Part shown: positions 1-10,432 of the stretch, in pieces | How positions within the stretch are numbered: position 1 is the stretch's first letter | How the letters are laid out: the number at the start of each line of letters is the position of its first letter | Origin: Trochalopteron elliotii | Lineage: Eukaryota > Chordata > Aves > Passeriformes > Leiothrichidae | Assembly: GCA_024734555.1 (NCBI GenBank) | Contig: JANPWX010000657.1 | Coordinates: 1-64,000, forward strand | Reading direction: 5' to 3' | Length of the DNA: 64,000 nt | The notes under the pieces: model-generated | What the model saw: the letters and a program-made list of their open reading frames with translations, nothing else | The model's database searches: none | Told to the model about the DNA's origin: nothing | Made by a program: the position numbers and the translations under genes

Positions 1-705
1 TAATAATTGCCACTAATTCCTGCTCATCAGGTTCCTGGGCACAGTGGGATTTGCTCAAAGGTTGGACTTGGTGCATTTTTCCAACCTAAATTATCCTGGG
101 ATTCTCTGATTCCCCTTCCCAAGTCATAATTCCATCCTCCAAAATATCATCCAGACACCTTCCCTCAAATGACATTAAATTTTCAGGAGAATCTCCCAAA
201 TCACACGAGGGGGTTGATCCCACCCTGCTGCAGCCACCCACACTCGTTCAGTTGGATGATTTTCCAACTCCACTCATCAAACCTCATCCAGGCCACAGAT
301 TATCAATAATAACAGTAATATCAGTAATGTTGAAAATAATAATTATCAATAATAACTTATGAATAGCAATTAATCAATAATAATTGCCACTAATTCCTGC
401 TCATCAGGTTCCTGGGCAAGGTGGGATTTGCTCAAAGGTTGGACTTGGTGACTTGGTGCATTTTTCCAACTTTAATTAACCTACAATTCTCTGATTCCAC
501 TTCCCATCCTCCAAAATATCCTCCAAACACCTTACCCCAAACCACATTAAATTTTCAGGAAAATCTCCCAAACCTCCCCCTGCTGCAGCCACCCACACTC
601 ATTCAGCTGCATGATTTTTCCAACTCCACTCATCAAACCTCATCCAGGCCACTGATTATCAATATTAACTTGGAATCAATTGCCACTAATTCCTGCTGAT
701 CAGGA
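1..705. repeat. Tandem duplication, period about 378 bp, cut by window edge
   Basis: The block beginning TAATAATTGCCACTAATTCC at base 1 recurs at 378, and a third, short start of it lies at about 675-705. Both long copies share the stretch around GGTTGGACTTGGTG, the stretch ending in CTCATCAAACCTCATCCAGG, and an AT-rich TATCAATAATAA tail. The second copy is about 80 bp shorter because it lost part of the AT-rich tail. Since the first copy starts at base 1 the array probably extends to the left of the window. No coding capacity or known family was recognised. Confidence 0.8.
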
Positions 706-1599
706 AGCCCTGACATGCACAGAGATAATTCTTGCCATCCTAATCTGTCAAGCAAATCCCAAATCCCCTGTGTTGGAGCTGCCCTGCTCAGATCCCATGC
801 AGGAATTTACAAGCAGGGGCAGGGTGAGATGAATTTCACACCAACTGAATAAGCTGTGGTCAGATTTAATAAAAAACGCACTTAATTATGTGTTTTATTT
901 TGGCTTCCAGTGGCTCCCTGCAGACATTAGGGCCAGCTCCTCATCTGGTGTAAATGAATAATCCTGCACTGGTTGTAATTAGGGGCTGAATTGTTTAGGA
1001 CAGCTGAAATTCAGGCTCTAAATAAAAATATTTCTGCTTCAGCTGAGGTGAGAGAATGAGAAAATTCCGTGCTTGGTTCTCTTTCTAAAATTAACTAGGG
1101 TTTTAAATTTCTGTTGTTTTGCACAGAGATCAGTGCCTGAGCTTGGCATAAATCAAACATTGTCAGAGAGGTTTAAAGATGGCAAATGGATTAGGAAAAT
1201 CTCCTTTCTAAATCAGGAAAATTTCTTTTCTAAAATTCTGCTCTTCTCTCTTCATGACTGGGTTATAAACTCAGTGGAACTTCTAAAGCTTGAAAATTGA
1301 TAAGGAAGGACGGGAAAAGAAATTGATAAGGAAAGCAGGGGAAAAATTCCCCAAACACTTAATTTGTAAGGAAAAAATGCTCTGCTCCTGAAAGAAACAC
1401 AATTCAAAAAATCCCTTTAGAATGATATTGATGTGGAACAGTGTTCCATCTGTCTTTCTGAGTCTTCTCACATTCATTCATTCAAGACGATTCCTCAGAA
1501 TTTTGGAGAAGACTGGGAATATTCTTCTGCTCCCAGACACAGGTGGGATGGCAGTTCAAGGTTTCCCAGGAAATCTGGAGCTGGAATTTGAACTGATCC
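706..1599. other. Single-copy AT-rich DNA, no gene seen
   Basis: No coding potential, RNA gene or young repeat is visible. A short piece at about 925-960, around GCTCCTCATCTGGTGTAAAT, resembles an old interspersed sequence that I recall from turtle and crocodile genomes, but this is from memory and weak. Confidence 0.4.
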
Positions 1600-2111
1600 T
1601 GATGCCTTGGGAAGGCTGACCTGGAACAGAGACTGGACAGAGCTGGAGAATAAAGGAGATATTTATTAAAAGGCTTTTAGGATACACCTTGGGCAGGACA
1701 AGAGCCTGGGCAGGGCTACACCCAAGGTGGACCCAAAGTGGACACAAAATGGTCACAAAATTGACCCAAAATGGTCACAAAATGGGCACAAAATGGACAC
1801 AAAATGGACACCCAGTCACCAGGTCTCACACTTTGATAAGTTTTGGTCCATTTGCACCTTGGGGTTGAATTGTCCAATTCCAGCTGCAGGTGATGCAGTC
1901 CCATCCTTCTTGTTTTCTCCCTTCAGCCACCCTTGTTTGTGCTTTTGGGCCTGAGAACTTGTCCCAGCTGTCCTTGGTGTGCAGCAGGAGAAGGATTTGT
2001 TTTGTGTCCCTGCTGTGTGCAGAGAGCTGAGTGACACTGAGTGTGAGCTCAGAGCTGCACCCCTGGGCACCACAGAACATGGAATACATGGAAATAAAAC
2101 TTAAGGCACCA
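1600..2111 (-). mobile_element. Solo LTR, family A (copy 1)
   Basis: Termini are TGATGCCTTGGG at the left and TTAAGGCACCA at the right, the inverted TG...CA pair shared by all eight family-A copies (last bases mutated from CATCA). Flanks ATCC and GTCC are a 4-bp target duplication with one mismatch. On the sense (minus) strand an AATAAA lies near the U5 end (plus-strand TTTATT around 1662-1667). An 11-bp VNTR (plus strand GGACACAAAAT) fills about 1727-1810. No internal retroviral sequence adjoins it, so it is a solo LTR. The 4-bp duplication suits an ERV1 (gammaretrovirus-like) origin; that class call is inference. Confidence 0.85.
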
Positions 2112-3139
2112 GTCCAGCTACTCCTTCTCCAGCCCCTAAAGCACCCACAGCAGCTGCTGGACTTGGCCCTGGAGCTGTGGGAATTAGCCTGGACAAGAAG
2201 GGAGGGAGAAGGAAGCAGTGAGGGGGAGGGAAATGAGGAAAAATACAAATCCATGATTCTATTTTGTTTTTCAGCTGAGGGACAGTCCCGTAACTCACAG
2301 AACAATCATTAAAAGGCAGCCAAGTTTGGGGCTGTCAGGAGCTGTGGTCACTCCTGGAATCAGAGGCAGGATACAATGCTGGCACAGGGATTTATTGTTT
2401 CCTGAACTTGCTGGGCTCGATGTCATTAAAGTGTCACCAGAATCAGCGTGGCAGCTCCGTGTCGTTAAGCGGCAGCTCCGTGTTTACGAGCGCGGCACAG
2501 AGAAAATTCAGGATTTCGAGGTGTTCAGATGCCCAGGGTGGCTTGACAGCTCCCCTCTCCTCAGCCTCACACTACTGAGCCTAATCTTTTCTGAAGGACT
2601 GGGTTGAGATCCCTGTTTCCTGACAGGAGATAATCCACTGGCGTCACCGGGATGGGAGACAGCGTTCCCGGAATGAGCAGGCACAGGAGGTGTTGCCTTG
2701 GAACCCAAAAGGAGCCCATCCCTTCCAGCACCCTATCTCTGATGTGCTGCTCCTCAGGGCACTCACAGCACAATTCTGGAGTCTCTGTAGTTTTCCCTCC
2801 AGTTCAGAGGCCAGAAAAAAAAAATATTTAATGAGGGTCAATAATCCATTGGGAAAGTGGATCCTGGAGGATAATGAGTGATTGGTGTGTGGGAAGACAA
2901 GTAGAAATCTCACCTAATTATTTTAGTTACATCTTAAAGCATCAGAGCACCTTAGACTCTCCTTTGCAATCTGTTCGAAACTCAATAATTCATTTTATTC
3001 CAAGGCAGGCATCTAAAAAAGCCTGGATTATTTGGCTTTTCTCTTTTTCCTCATGGTTGTAATGCTGATAGCCAGGAAATTAATGATCTTCATTCCATAA
3101 AACTAAAGATAGGCGAGCTCTATCCCACCTCTTCTTGCC
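2112..3139. other. Single-copy DNA, no gene seen
   Basis: No feature was recognised. Short open frames overlap on both strands without motif or splice context. The moderately GC-rich part at 2440-2520 contains a short direct repeat, GGCAGCTCCGTG, twice about 20 bp apart. Confidence 0.4.
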
Positions 3140-3166
3140 TTTGAATCCAGAAAATCTGGATTCAAA
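3140..3166. repeat. Perfect 12-bp inverted repeat (short hairpin)
   Basis: Arms TTTGAATCCAGA and TCTGGATTCAAA are exact reverse complements around a 3-base AAA loop. It is not followed by a T-run and no gene lies next to it, so no function is inferred. Confidence 0.8.
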
Positions 3167-3370
3167 CATGCTTTTGTGGGGCTAGGCCTTGTGTGTTCAG
3201 GTAGATAAGGATTCTCTGGACCCCAGGGAAAGGATCAGTGCCCAAGGAGTGACAAAGCCCCTCCTTTGCCTGTGCTGAAGGGACAGAGAAGGTGAATTGC
3301 AGCTGACCCCACTTCCACCTCTTTCCAGCACAGCTGGAATCCCTCTGGAAAGAGGAATTATATCCTGGCC

Positions 3371-3818
3371 TGATGCCTTGGAAGGCTGACTTGAAACACA
3401 GACTGGACGAAGATAGAGAATAAAGTAGATATTTATTGAAAGGCCTCCAGGATCCACATTGGGCAGGACAAGAGCGTGGCCAGAGTTGCACCCAAGGTGG
3501 ACCCAAAATGGTCACAAAAATGGCCCACCGGTCACAAGATCTTACATTTTTATAAGTTTTGGTCCATTTGCATATTTGATTTTAATTGTACAATTACAGC
3601 TTCAGGTTGTGAGGTCTCGTTCTTCTTGTTCCTTCCTTCAGCCACGATTGTTTGTGCTTTTGGGCCTGAAAGTTGTCCTTGGGGTGCAGCAGGAAAAGGA
3701 TTTCTTTTGTCTACCTACTCTGTGAAGAGCGTTTACTGGCACTTTATATGAGGCTCAAAACTACATCCCTAGGCAGCACAGAATCTGAAAAACATGAAAA
3801 TTAAAACTTAAGGCATCA
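3371..3818 (-). mobile_element. Solo LTR, family A (copy 2)
   Basis: Begins TGATGCCTTGG, ends AAGGCATCA, and is flanked by a perfect 4-bp target duplication GGCC (3367-3370 and 3819-3822). This is the most diverged copy: many substitutions relative to the others, and only about three 11-bp VNTR units (near 3498-3530). Sense strand is minus, judged from the AATAAA near the 3' end. It is probably older than its relatives, or a different subfamily. Confidence 0.85.
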
Positions 3819-4717
3819 GGCCTACCCTAACTCTGCCCTGGGTCACTGCCACCACCCATCACTCCTCAAATCCTCCTGCGTTTCCCCAAACCCTCTCACC
3901 CCTCCCTGGACAACACCTTGTCCCAAAATCCCTCAGCCACAGCTGAAACTTGAGTTTGGAGAGCCCTGAGGGGACTCTGCCTCCATGAGGAGTGGCAACA
4001 TCATCAATTTTGGGGCCTGTGAGGGAGCAGGGACTGTCTGTGCCTGACGAGCGGCCCAGCCATCCTCAGAGTGCAATGACTTTTAGGCCGGTGACATTTT
4101 TAGGTGTGTTCCAAAGGCCACTGGTGTCAGCAGGAAAAGACCTTTTGATTTCCACGAGCTTTGGATGAGACCCAGAGGGAGCAGGGAGTCAAGTCAGGGC
4201 CGCTCTTTCTCACAGGGCTGAGGCTGGAGCCTCAAAATCTCTGGTATTTGCTGAGTGTGGGTCAGGAAGGCAGCTGAGCTTTCCTTTCCTCTCAAAGTGT
4301 TTGTCTTGCTTTGCGGCCTAAAGCAATAGAGTAATTCCATGACAAAATTCAGGCCTGGAGAAGCTGACAGGGCAAAAATCGCCACCAATAGACAACTTTC
4401 AAAGGCTCCTCCAAGCTTGAGAATTTAATTTCTGTTGCCTGGCTTAATTCAGGCCCTGCCATTCATTTGTTTGAAATGCTCTTGTCAGGCTGGGCTGGGT
4501 GGGTTTGTGATTGTTTTTCTTATCAGCACCTTGAAGCCTGTATTTATCCTGAGAAAAATAGCAGTGACTACAGAGCTCAGAACCCTCAGGGCAGGATTTG
4601 GGGGTCGTTATTCTGGATTCCTGAGAGGGGGATAACCAGGAAGGATGGTCCCAGGGATCCCTTTGGTGTAGGGATGTTGTGTTTAGAGCTGGCTGTGCTT
4701 TGCCCTTGAGAAAGGTG
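3819..4717. other. Single-copy DNA between two solo LTRs
   Basis: About 900 bp without recognisable coding sequence, CR1 or tandem repeat. Confidence 0.4.
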
Positions 4718-4721
4718 AGTT

Positions 4722-5244
4722 TGATACCTTAAGTTTCAGCTTTCATGTATTCCATGTTCTGTGGTGCCCAGGGGTGCAGCTCTGAGCTCACGCTCAGTGT
4801 CACTCAGCTCTCTGCACACAGCAGGGACACAAAACAAATCCTTTTCCTGCTGCACACCAAGGACAGCTGGGACAAGTTTTCAGGCCCAAAAGCACAAACA
4901 AGGGTGGCTGAAGGGAGAAAACAAGAAGGATGGGACTGCATCACCTGCAGCTGGAACTGGACAATTCAACCCCAAGATGCAAATGGACCAAAACTTATCA
5001 AAGTGTGAGACCTCGTGACTGTTTTGTCCATTTTGGGTCCATTTTGTGTCCAATTTGTTACCATTTTGTGTCCATTTTGTGTCCATTTTTTGTCCATTTT
5101 GTGACCATTTTGGGTCCACCTTGGGTGTAGCCCTGCCCAGGCCCTTGTGCTGCCCAAGGTGTACCTTAAAGGCCTTTTAATAAATACCTGCTTTACTCTC
5201 TAGCTCTGTCCAGTCTGTTTCAGGTCACACCTCCCAAGGCATCA
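4722..5244 (+). mobile_element. Solo LTR, family A (copy 3)
   Basis: Sense orientation on the plus strand: starts TGATACCTTAAG, ends CCCAAGGCATCA, with a perfect 4-bp target duplication AGTT (4718-4721 and 5245-5248). The VNTR of TCCATTTTGTG-type units runs about 5026-5118 (some eight units). AATAAA follows in CCTTTTAATAAATACC near 5180. An 85-87 codon open frame (4745-5018) in the U3-like part recurs in most family-A copies; it is probably shared by descent rather than functional. Confidence 0.9.
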
Positions 5245-5248
5245 AGTT

Positions 5249-5934
5249 AATATCCTGCCATCTCATATTCCCAACAAGCCTTTGGAGCACAAAAATGGGA
5301 TATGACCTCCCAATTTCCACCTCAGCCCAGAGGTGAATTTCTCAACAGACCCATCAATCCTCTTGGAGAGATGTTGGATCAGGAGAAACATCCCTATTCC
5401 CTCATTAACCACCCAAATTTTGGGATACCGTGTGAAGGACAACTTCAGTTGAACTGAGCACACAGTGACTCCTGCCAGTGCTGCCTAAAGTAGTTTTCCT
5501 TTCTTTTAGAACTGGCTGGAGCGATTCCTGAAGCATGTTGTGGCCTTCTCCACAGTTTCCTCTGGAATGTGGACTTGAAAGCACCCATGGAACCAGAAGG
5601 GATGGAGAGGAGATAACTGGGACAGCATGGAACTGGTCCCACTGGTGAGTGACACCAACACCCACCTCCACAAGAGTGTTTGGAGTCCCAGCAAGCTCAG
5701 TCTGGAGATAAAGATCTCTGGATTGTTACTGTGGATCCCAATTGAAACCATGGTCCTGTTTTGAGTTGTGGCAAGCTCAGGGAATGTTCAGCACAACAGG
5801 AAAGAAGCGCTCAGGAAGGAGAATAAATTCTTCTGCCCAGCTGGGTCCAGAGAAGAGCCAATAAAAGTGTTTGGACATTGTCCTGGATTCTGCCCTCTCT
5901 GTGTATCCTCAAGGGGACATGAAAAAGCAGAATC
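5249..5934. other. Single-copy DNA, no gene seen
   Basis: Open frames on the minus strand (5263-5751) overlap each other in different frames and show no recognisable domain. Nothing else was recognised. Confidence 0.35.
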
Positions 5935-6060
5935 CATGTCACACTGAGAGCAGGAAAGGTGAAATCAGAGAATTCCTAAATAGCTTTGGGTTGGAGGGAT
6001 GTCACACTGAAAGCAGGAAAGGTAAAGTCAGAGAATCCCAAAAAGCTTTGGGTTGGAAGG
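5935..6060. repeat. Two-copy tandem duplication, about 63 bp
   Basis: GTCACACTGAGAGCAGGAAAGG and its flank (to GCTTTGGGTTGGA) are repeated once, the second copy starting at about 6001. The second copy runs directly into a CR1 3' end, so the duplication appears to include the CR1 terminus (GGGTTGGAAGGACC). Confidence 0.75.
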
Positions 6061-6205
6061 ACCTTAAAGATCACCTCATTCCAACCCCACCACAGGCAGG
6101 GACACCTTCCACTGTCCCTCCTAGCCCTGTCCAGCCTGGCCTTGGACACTTCCAGGGATCCAGGGGCAGCCACAAATCTCTGGAAAACCTGTTCCGAGGT
6201 GACCA
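5985..6205 (-). mobile_element. CR1 LINE 3' fragment
   Basis: Reads as the reverse complement of the CR1 3' end: TTGGGTTGGAAGGACC, CAGGGACACCTTCCACT, GGCCTTGGACACTTCCAGGG and a GGGGCAGCCACA block in the canonical order. The typical 5' truncation leaves only about 200 bp. Confidence 0.85.
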
Positions 6206-6323
6206 TGGCTCTGCTGACCCAACAAGATCTGCCAAAATGTGCCCAGAAAGGGGCAAGCCGAGCACCCCAGGAGGTAAAAGGTGGTCACCTCTCATTTTGT
6301 GACCTAGGGAAGGTATGATGAAA

Positions 6324-6431
6324 TGTTGCAGAATTCCTCAGGGAAGGTGGACATGATGTCTACCTAGGCCTTGAACTACCCGAGTTGAGGCCTTAACAGG
6401 GGCCTGAGTGAGGCCTTGAAGCCTGTGACGC
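6324..6431 (+). repeat. Left 108-bp terminal inverted repeat
   Basis: Starts with TG directly after the ATGAAA duplication and ends at CCTGTGACGC. It pairs with 7597-7704 with a single C/T difference near the middle (CTACCCGAG versus CTACCTGAG). Confidence 0.9.
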
Positions 6432-6859
6432 TGTTTCTCAGCGCTGAGCTGCTGTGGGAGTTCCCACTCCCTGCTCCGTTTCGCTCGACCAAACACGGAT
6501 TCAATCAAGCACGGAGTCTCCCAGCGAAGGCTTCTCCTGTATCGAAACGAAAGCCTTCTCCAGGGCCTCTGCATTTAAGCAAGCCCTGGTCCCAGAGCCC
6601 TACATCTAAGTGCACTCTGGGCAGTGCCTAAGTCTAGACGTCTTTGACATCGATGCTTCCGAAAGGCACACACTCTCAGGTCCCTGTGATCAGGTGCCGG
6701 TACATTACCAGGGTTGGCCTGAGATAAAAAGGAAGTCGGAGTATAGAGAGAACACAGATCAAGCCAATATGGTTAATGAGAGAAATAAGGAGCAACCCCA
6801 CACAGAAAGTGTTAAGAAGTGTTATCAAGTTATATAGGTATTATGAAGTTCTATAAAAA

Positions 6860-7337
6860 TGTTGTGAGTTTTTTCTAAACTGTTAAAAGTCCCTATTCTG
6901 TACCCCGAAGTTTCCTCCCCTCCCCTTCTCCTTTAGAAACATTGTTACTCGCCTTACCAAGTGACTGCCAGTCAAAGCTCAACTCCGCCTTCGTCTCTGC
7001 CTGTGTTGCCGCCTACTTATGGAAATTCCAAAGGACCAATCAAACTCCTCCCATGAGGCAACTTGGTGCCCCAACTTGCTCGCCGTAACCTAAAAGATAC
7101 TAAAAAGCAAAGGCACCCCTGGAGAGTAAATGAGCCAAGTGAGTTCCTGAGGACTCCCGCGTGGGCGAACTCCCGGCTCTGCAGCGGCATTCTGCAGCTC
7201 CGACTCGGCACCATCTCCTCAGCGGTGGAAGCGGGCACCACCAGCGGCGTAGGGCATCCCTTTGAGCCACCCCTCAAAGAGCTGGATAATAAAGGCATTG
7301 AAAGGAGGAGACTTGGTCTCCTGCCCTATTTCTTACA
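6860..7337 (+). mobile_element. LTR-like block inside the composite
   Basis: Begins TGTTGTGAGTTTTTTC, contains CCAATCAAAC near 7037, a GC-rich CpG-bearing stretch at 7150-7260, AATAAA near 7289, and ends in TTTCTTACA. This order (CCAAT, GC-rich leader, polyadenylation signal, CA end) is that of an LTR. No target duplication of its own surrounds it. The exact left edge is uncertain; 6810 (TGTTAAGAAG) is an alternative. Confidence 0.5.
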
Positions 7338-7596
7338 GTTAACAGCTACGTTCTACTTTATTCAACTAAGATGGCTACTTTTATACAGTTCCATATAGTT
7401 TACAATTCACAGCAGCTCTTCATTGGCACACAGCAGAGAGAAGTATGAAAACACACTTTATTTTACTAACTCTTAAGGTGGCTATCACGTGCTCACTAAC
7501 AAGTCTATTCAGTGACCTTCACAACCCTATTATCTTTCCCTGACACCTTAACTACTAATTTCTAACTGTGCCACACTTGGCTAAGAATTTCTAGCT

Positions 7597-7704
7597 GCGT
7601 CACAGGCTTCAAGGCCTCACTCAGGCCCCTGTTAAGGCCTCAACTCAGGTAGTTCAAGGCCTAGGTAGACATCATGTCCACCTTCCCTGAGGAATTCTGC
7701 AACA
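7597..7704 (-). repeat. Right 108-bp terminal inverted repeat
   Basis: Reverse complement of 6324-6431, ending CTGCAACA next to the ATGAAA duplication. On the minus strand the similarity to an LTR U3 continues inward past the repeat (TATA box and AATAAA), which the left end does not show. Confidence 0.9.
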
Positions 7705-7710
7705 ATGAAA

Positions 7711-8664
7711 GCTCCGTAGAACAGATGAAACTTTGAAAATCAAACTCATCACTCACAAGAGAAATTAAATTGATTGATTGGCTAATCTCCACCCACACAG
7801 AGACACAGAGAGTGACTTGCCCTCACTCAGGCTGCCAGATTTGCCACCCCATAACTGTAAAATCCTAAACAAAACACACCCCAAGACCCCATCTCTTACA
7901 GATCAATGCCTGATGCCACAAGAAAGATCCAAAGATTCTCCATCTGGAATTAGAACCTGCAAGAACCTGAGGAACCTTGACCTTCTGAGGTTTTCTGCCC
8001 TATTTCCTCCAGACCAGAGAGGTCTGACTGTACTGGGAAACCTTCTGGGATGAGGAATTGGGCACGTGGAATGTTCCAAGCCACCCCAAAATCTCCTTGA
8101 GCAGCAGCACCAGTCAGTTCAGGAGCCATCACAACTTTCTGCTTATTTTTTTCTGCAGCTTGCCATGACTTCCAAAGACCCAATTTTAACACAATCCTCC
8201 CGAGCAAGGCTTGCTTGGCAAGAAATAGAAGATTAATCTAATTTAATTCTTTTTTTGTTTTAATCTAATTTTTTTCGGAGATGGATGTGCGGGCTTGTAA
8301 CCAGGAAACCAAATTCCTAAAAAAATCAGTATATTTCTAAATAAATTAAAAAAAAAATTCACATAAGTACATGCATGGTTTTAATAGATGTACTTAAAAA
8401 ATGAGACAGCTCTGACCACTACTTTTATCAGGAATATTTTCAGTCTTGCTGGCAGAGTTGAGCTGCTGCCCTGGGATGGTTTGCACGTAACTCCTGTCTC
8501 ATGCTTTGCCTGCCTGATGTTGGTGCATTTGGCATTTTGCTTTCCCAAGCAAATATTTTCACTTGCTGATGATTTCCAACTGCTGGAAACAAGAGGGGAG
8601 GGAATAAATATCTTTATCAGACTCCTGAAAAAGGGAGAAACCAACCTGAGGGGTTTCAGCCCAG
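7711..8664. other. Single-copy DNA, AT-rich at 8220-8400
   Basis: No gene or repeat family recognised; poly-A/T stretches at about 8250-8360. Confidence 0.4.
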
Positions 8665-8785
8665 TTTAAACAGGGCTTGGAGCACCCTGGAATAGTGGAG
8701 GGTGTCCCTGCCCATGGCAGGGGGTGACACTGAATGATTTTTAAGGTCTTTTCCAACCCAAAACATTGAGATTCTCAGATTTTAA
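8665..8785 (+). mobile_element. CR1 LINE 3' end
   Basis: Sense-strand CR1 terminus: AGTGGAGGGTGTCCCTGCCC, CATGGCAGGGGGTG and AAGGTCTTTTCCAACCC, then GAGATTCTCAGATT as a degenerate terminal octamer repeat. Confidence 0.85.
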
Positions 8786-10219
8786 GATGCTTCCTGAGCT
8801 AAAAACCAGCTGATAGAGAAAATCCCACCCCAGAGCTCTAAATTCAACATTTTTTTGTAACTGCCCCTTTCTTTATCCTGAATACAGACATTTTTTTTGG
8901 CATTAATTTCAATGGCTCAGTGCTGATTTACCCCAGTGGAAGGTTTGCTCTGGAGTCATGTGGGGTTTCCTAATTTTGTTAGGATTCTGTTGTTGTTTTT
9001 CAGTGATACAGCAAGAAAATTCAGCTCCAAGCCAGCAACAAGAACTTGCCACAGTGAATGTGGGAAAAAAGGATGGAACAGCTGAGAGGAGGAGGGGGAA
9101 TCAAGCACATTTTAAACTTTTAAATGAAAATAAAAACCCAACAGAACAACCCAGCTGGATGACAGAGGAGGGAAAAAAAAAAGAAAAAAGGAGGAAGGGG
9201 GGGCAAAAGAACACAAGCTCAGCAAAGTTCCAGTGTCCTCAGAAGATTGCTGATGCTCAGAGATTTGAGAGAGCCCAGATTTCATTTCTTGGCAGAAATT
9301 TCATCTCATTTCTGCTCAGCCCAGTGGGAACGATCCCCGAGGAGCAGAGGTGAGCAGCCAGAGGTTTATCCCCAAGGCTACTGGGGTGTTGGCATCCTTT
9401 CAGCAGGGGAAAGATGGTAAAATATGGACACTTTTAAAAGCTCACAGAGTCATAAATCCAAGCTCTATCTCTGATAGAGACAGATGTGTGAGGAGCTCTT
9501 TTTGTGCACACACAAGCAAAGAGAAAAGGGGCCAAAAAGGAAGGAGGAATCTTTCCAGGCTCCCATAAATCTTCCAAGCACAGGGTTCAGGCCAGATCTT
9601 CGCTGCTGAGTTTTTTGCTTCTTGCCTTGTTTTAAAGGAATTAATAATATCTGGCCTAAATAGATTTAAGAAAATGAGTAAAAAATAGGTTGAGGGGAAA
9701 AGGGGAAATTCTGCATGTTGTTTTAATGGAGGTGACAGAGTGAACAGGAATCAACATCCAGGTGGGAGGTGGGTCTCTCCCTCCTTTCCATACCCCTCCA
9801 GATTTTATGGAAAAGGAAAGGTTTCCTGTTTCCTTTTCAGGAAAGGTTTCTGCCCTACTTTCCCAAGGAAATTAAACTTAGACAGGACTGAGCCTACTTT
9901 AGGCCTTATTTTCAATCCCTTATCCAATTTGAACCAAATTTGACATCTGAGGTGTGTGGATCTGGAAAATTAGGGATGAAAAGTACACTTTGGAGATCTT
10001 TTCTTGCTTTTAGAAAACGAAGTTGCACCTCTTTACAGGTACAGATGAAAAAAAAAGCTTTTCTTTTGGAGAAGAGCTGCAAAAATCCTGTGGTTTTTTG
10101 AGGGCCAGAAAGTTGGGATGTGGCTCTGGAGGAAGTCTGATTGTGCTTCTGTGGATCAGCCCCTCAGGATCAGCTGTTCTTTGCTTCTTCTCATGCTTTA
10201 AAATCTCAAACAAACCCTC
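8786..10219. other. Single-copy DNA, no gene seen
   Basis: An A-rich patch lies at about 9170-9200. The 131-codon frame at 8958-9353 is lysine/glutamate-rich owing to the purine-rich DNA and has no recognisable domain. Confidence 0.4.
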
Positions 10220-10432
10220 CTGGTTGCTTTGGAATTGTAGGGACATCTTCCATTATCCCAGGTGGATCCAAGCCCTGTCCAACCCAGCCTTGGGCATTTC
10301 TGGGGATGGAGCAGCCACAACTTCTCTGGGAAATCCATTCCAGTCCATCCCTACCCTCAGACCCAAGGATTGCATCCCAATATCAAATCTAAAACCACCC
10401 TGTTCCGTCTTAAATCCACTCCCCAAGAGAAT
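10220..10432 (-). mobile_element. CR1 LINE 3' fragment
   Basis: Reverse-complement CR1 blocks in order: GGGACATCTTCCATTATCCC, CCAAGCCCTGTCCAACCC, AACTTCTCTGGGAAATCC, and the diverged tail corresponding to CCCAATATC...TAAATCCACTCCCC. Confidence 0.8.

Larger units (their letters stand above)
6318..7710. mobile_element. Inverted-repeat ERV-like composite with 6-bp target duplication
   Basis: A single insertion bounded by a perfect 6-bp direct repeat ATGAAA (6318-6323 and 7705-7710). Both ends of the 1,381-bp insert begin, reading inward, TGTTGCAGAATTCC, and the first 108 bp (6324-6431) match the reverse complement of the last 108 bp (7597-7704) with one mismatch. The right part on the minus strand looks like an LTR read from its U3 tip: TATA box at 7379-7385, AATAAA at 7357-7362, then it stops at about 7338 without a clear U5. 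The centre (about 6860-7337, plus strand) is a second LTR-like block with CCAAT near 7037 and AATAAA near 7289. A 6-bp duplication suits ERVK/alpharetrovirus-type integrase. A normal provirus has direct, not inverted, termini, so the element is rearranged. No intact viral protein frame is present. Confidence 0.7.

Noticed and set aside
7069..7090. tRNA-Lys-type primer binding site (GGTGCCCCAAC)
   Set aside because: Match is partial and lies within the LTR-like block rather than just after an LTR end.
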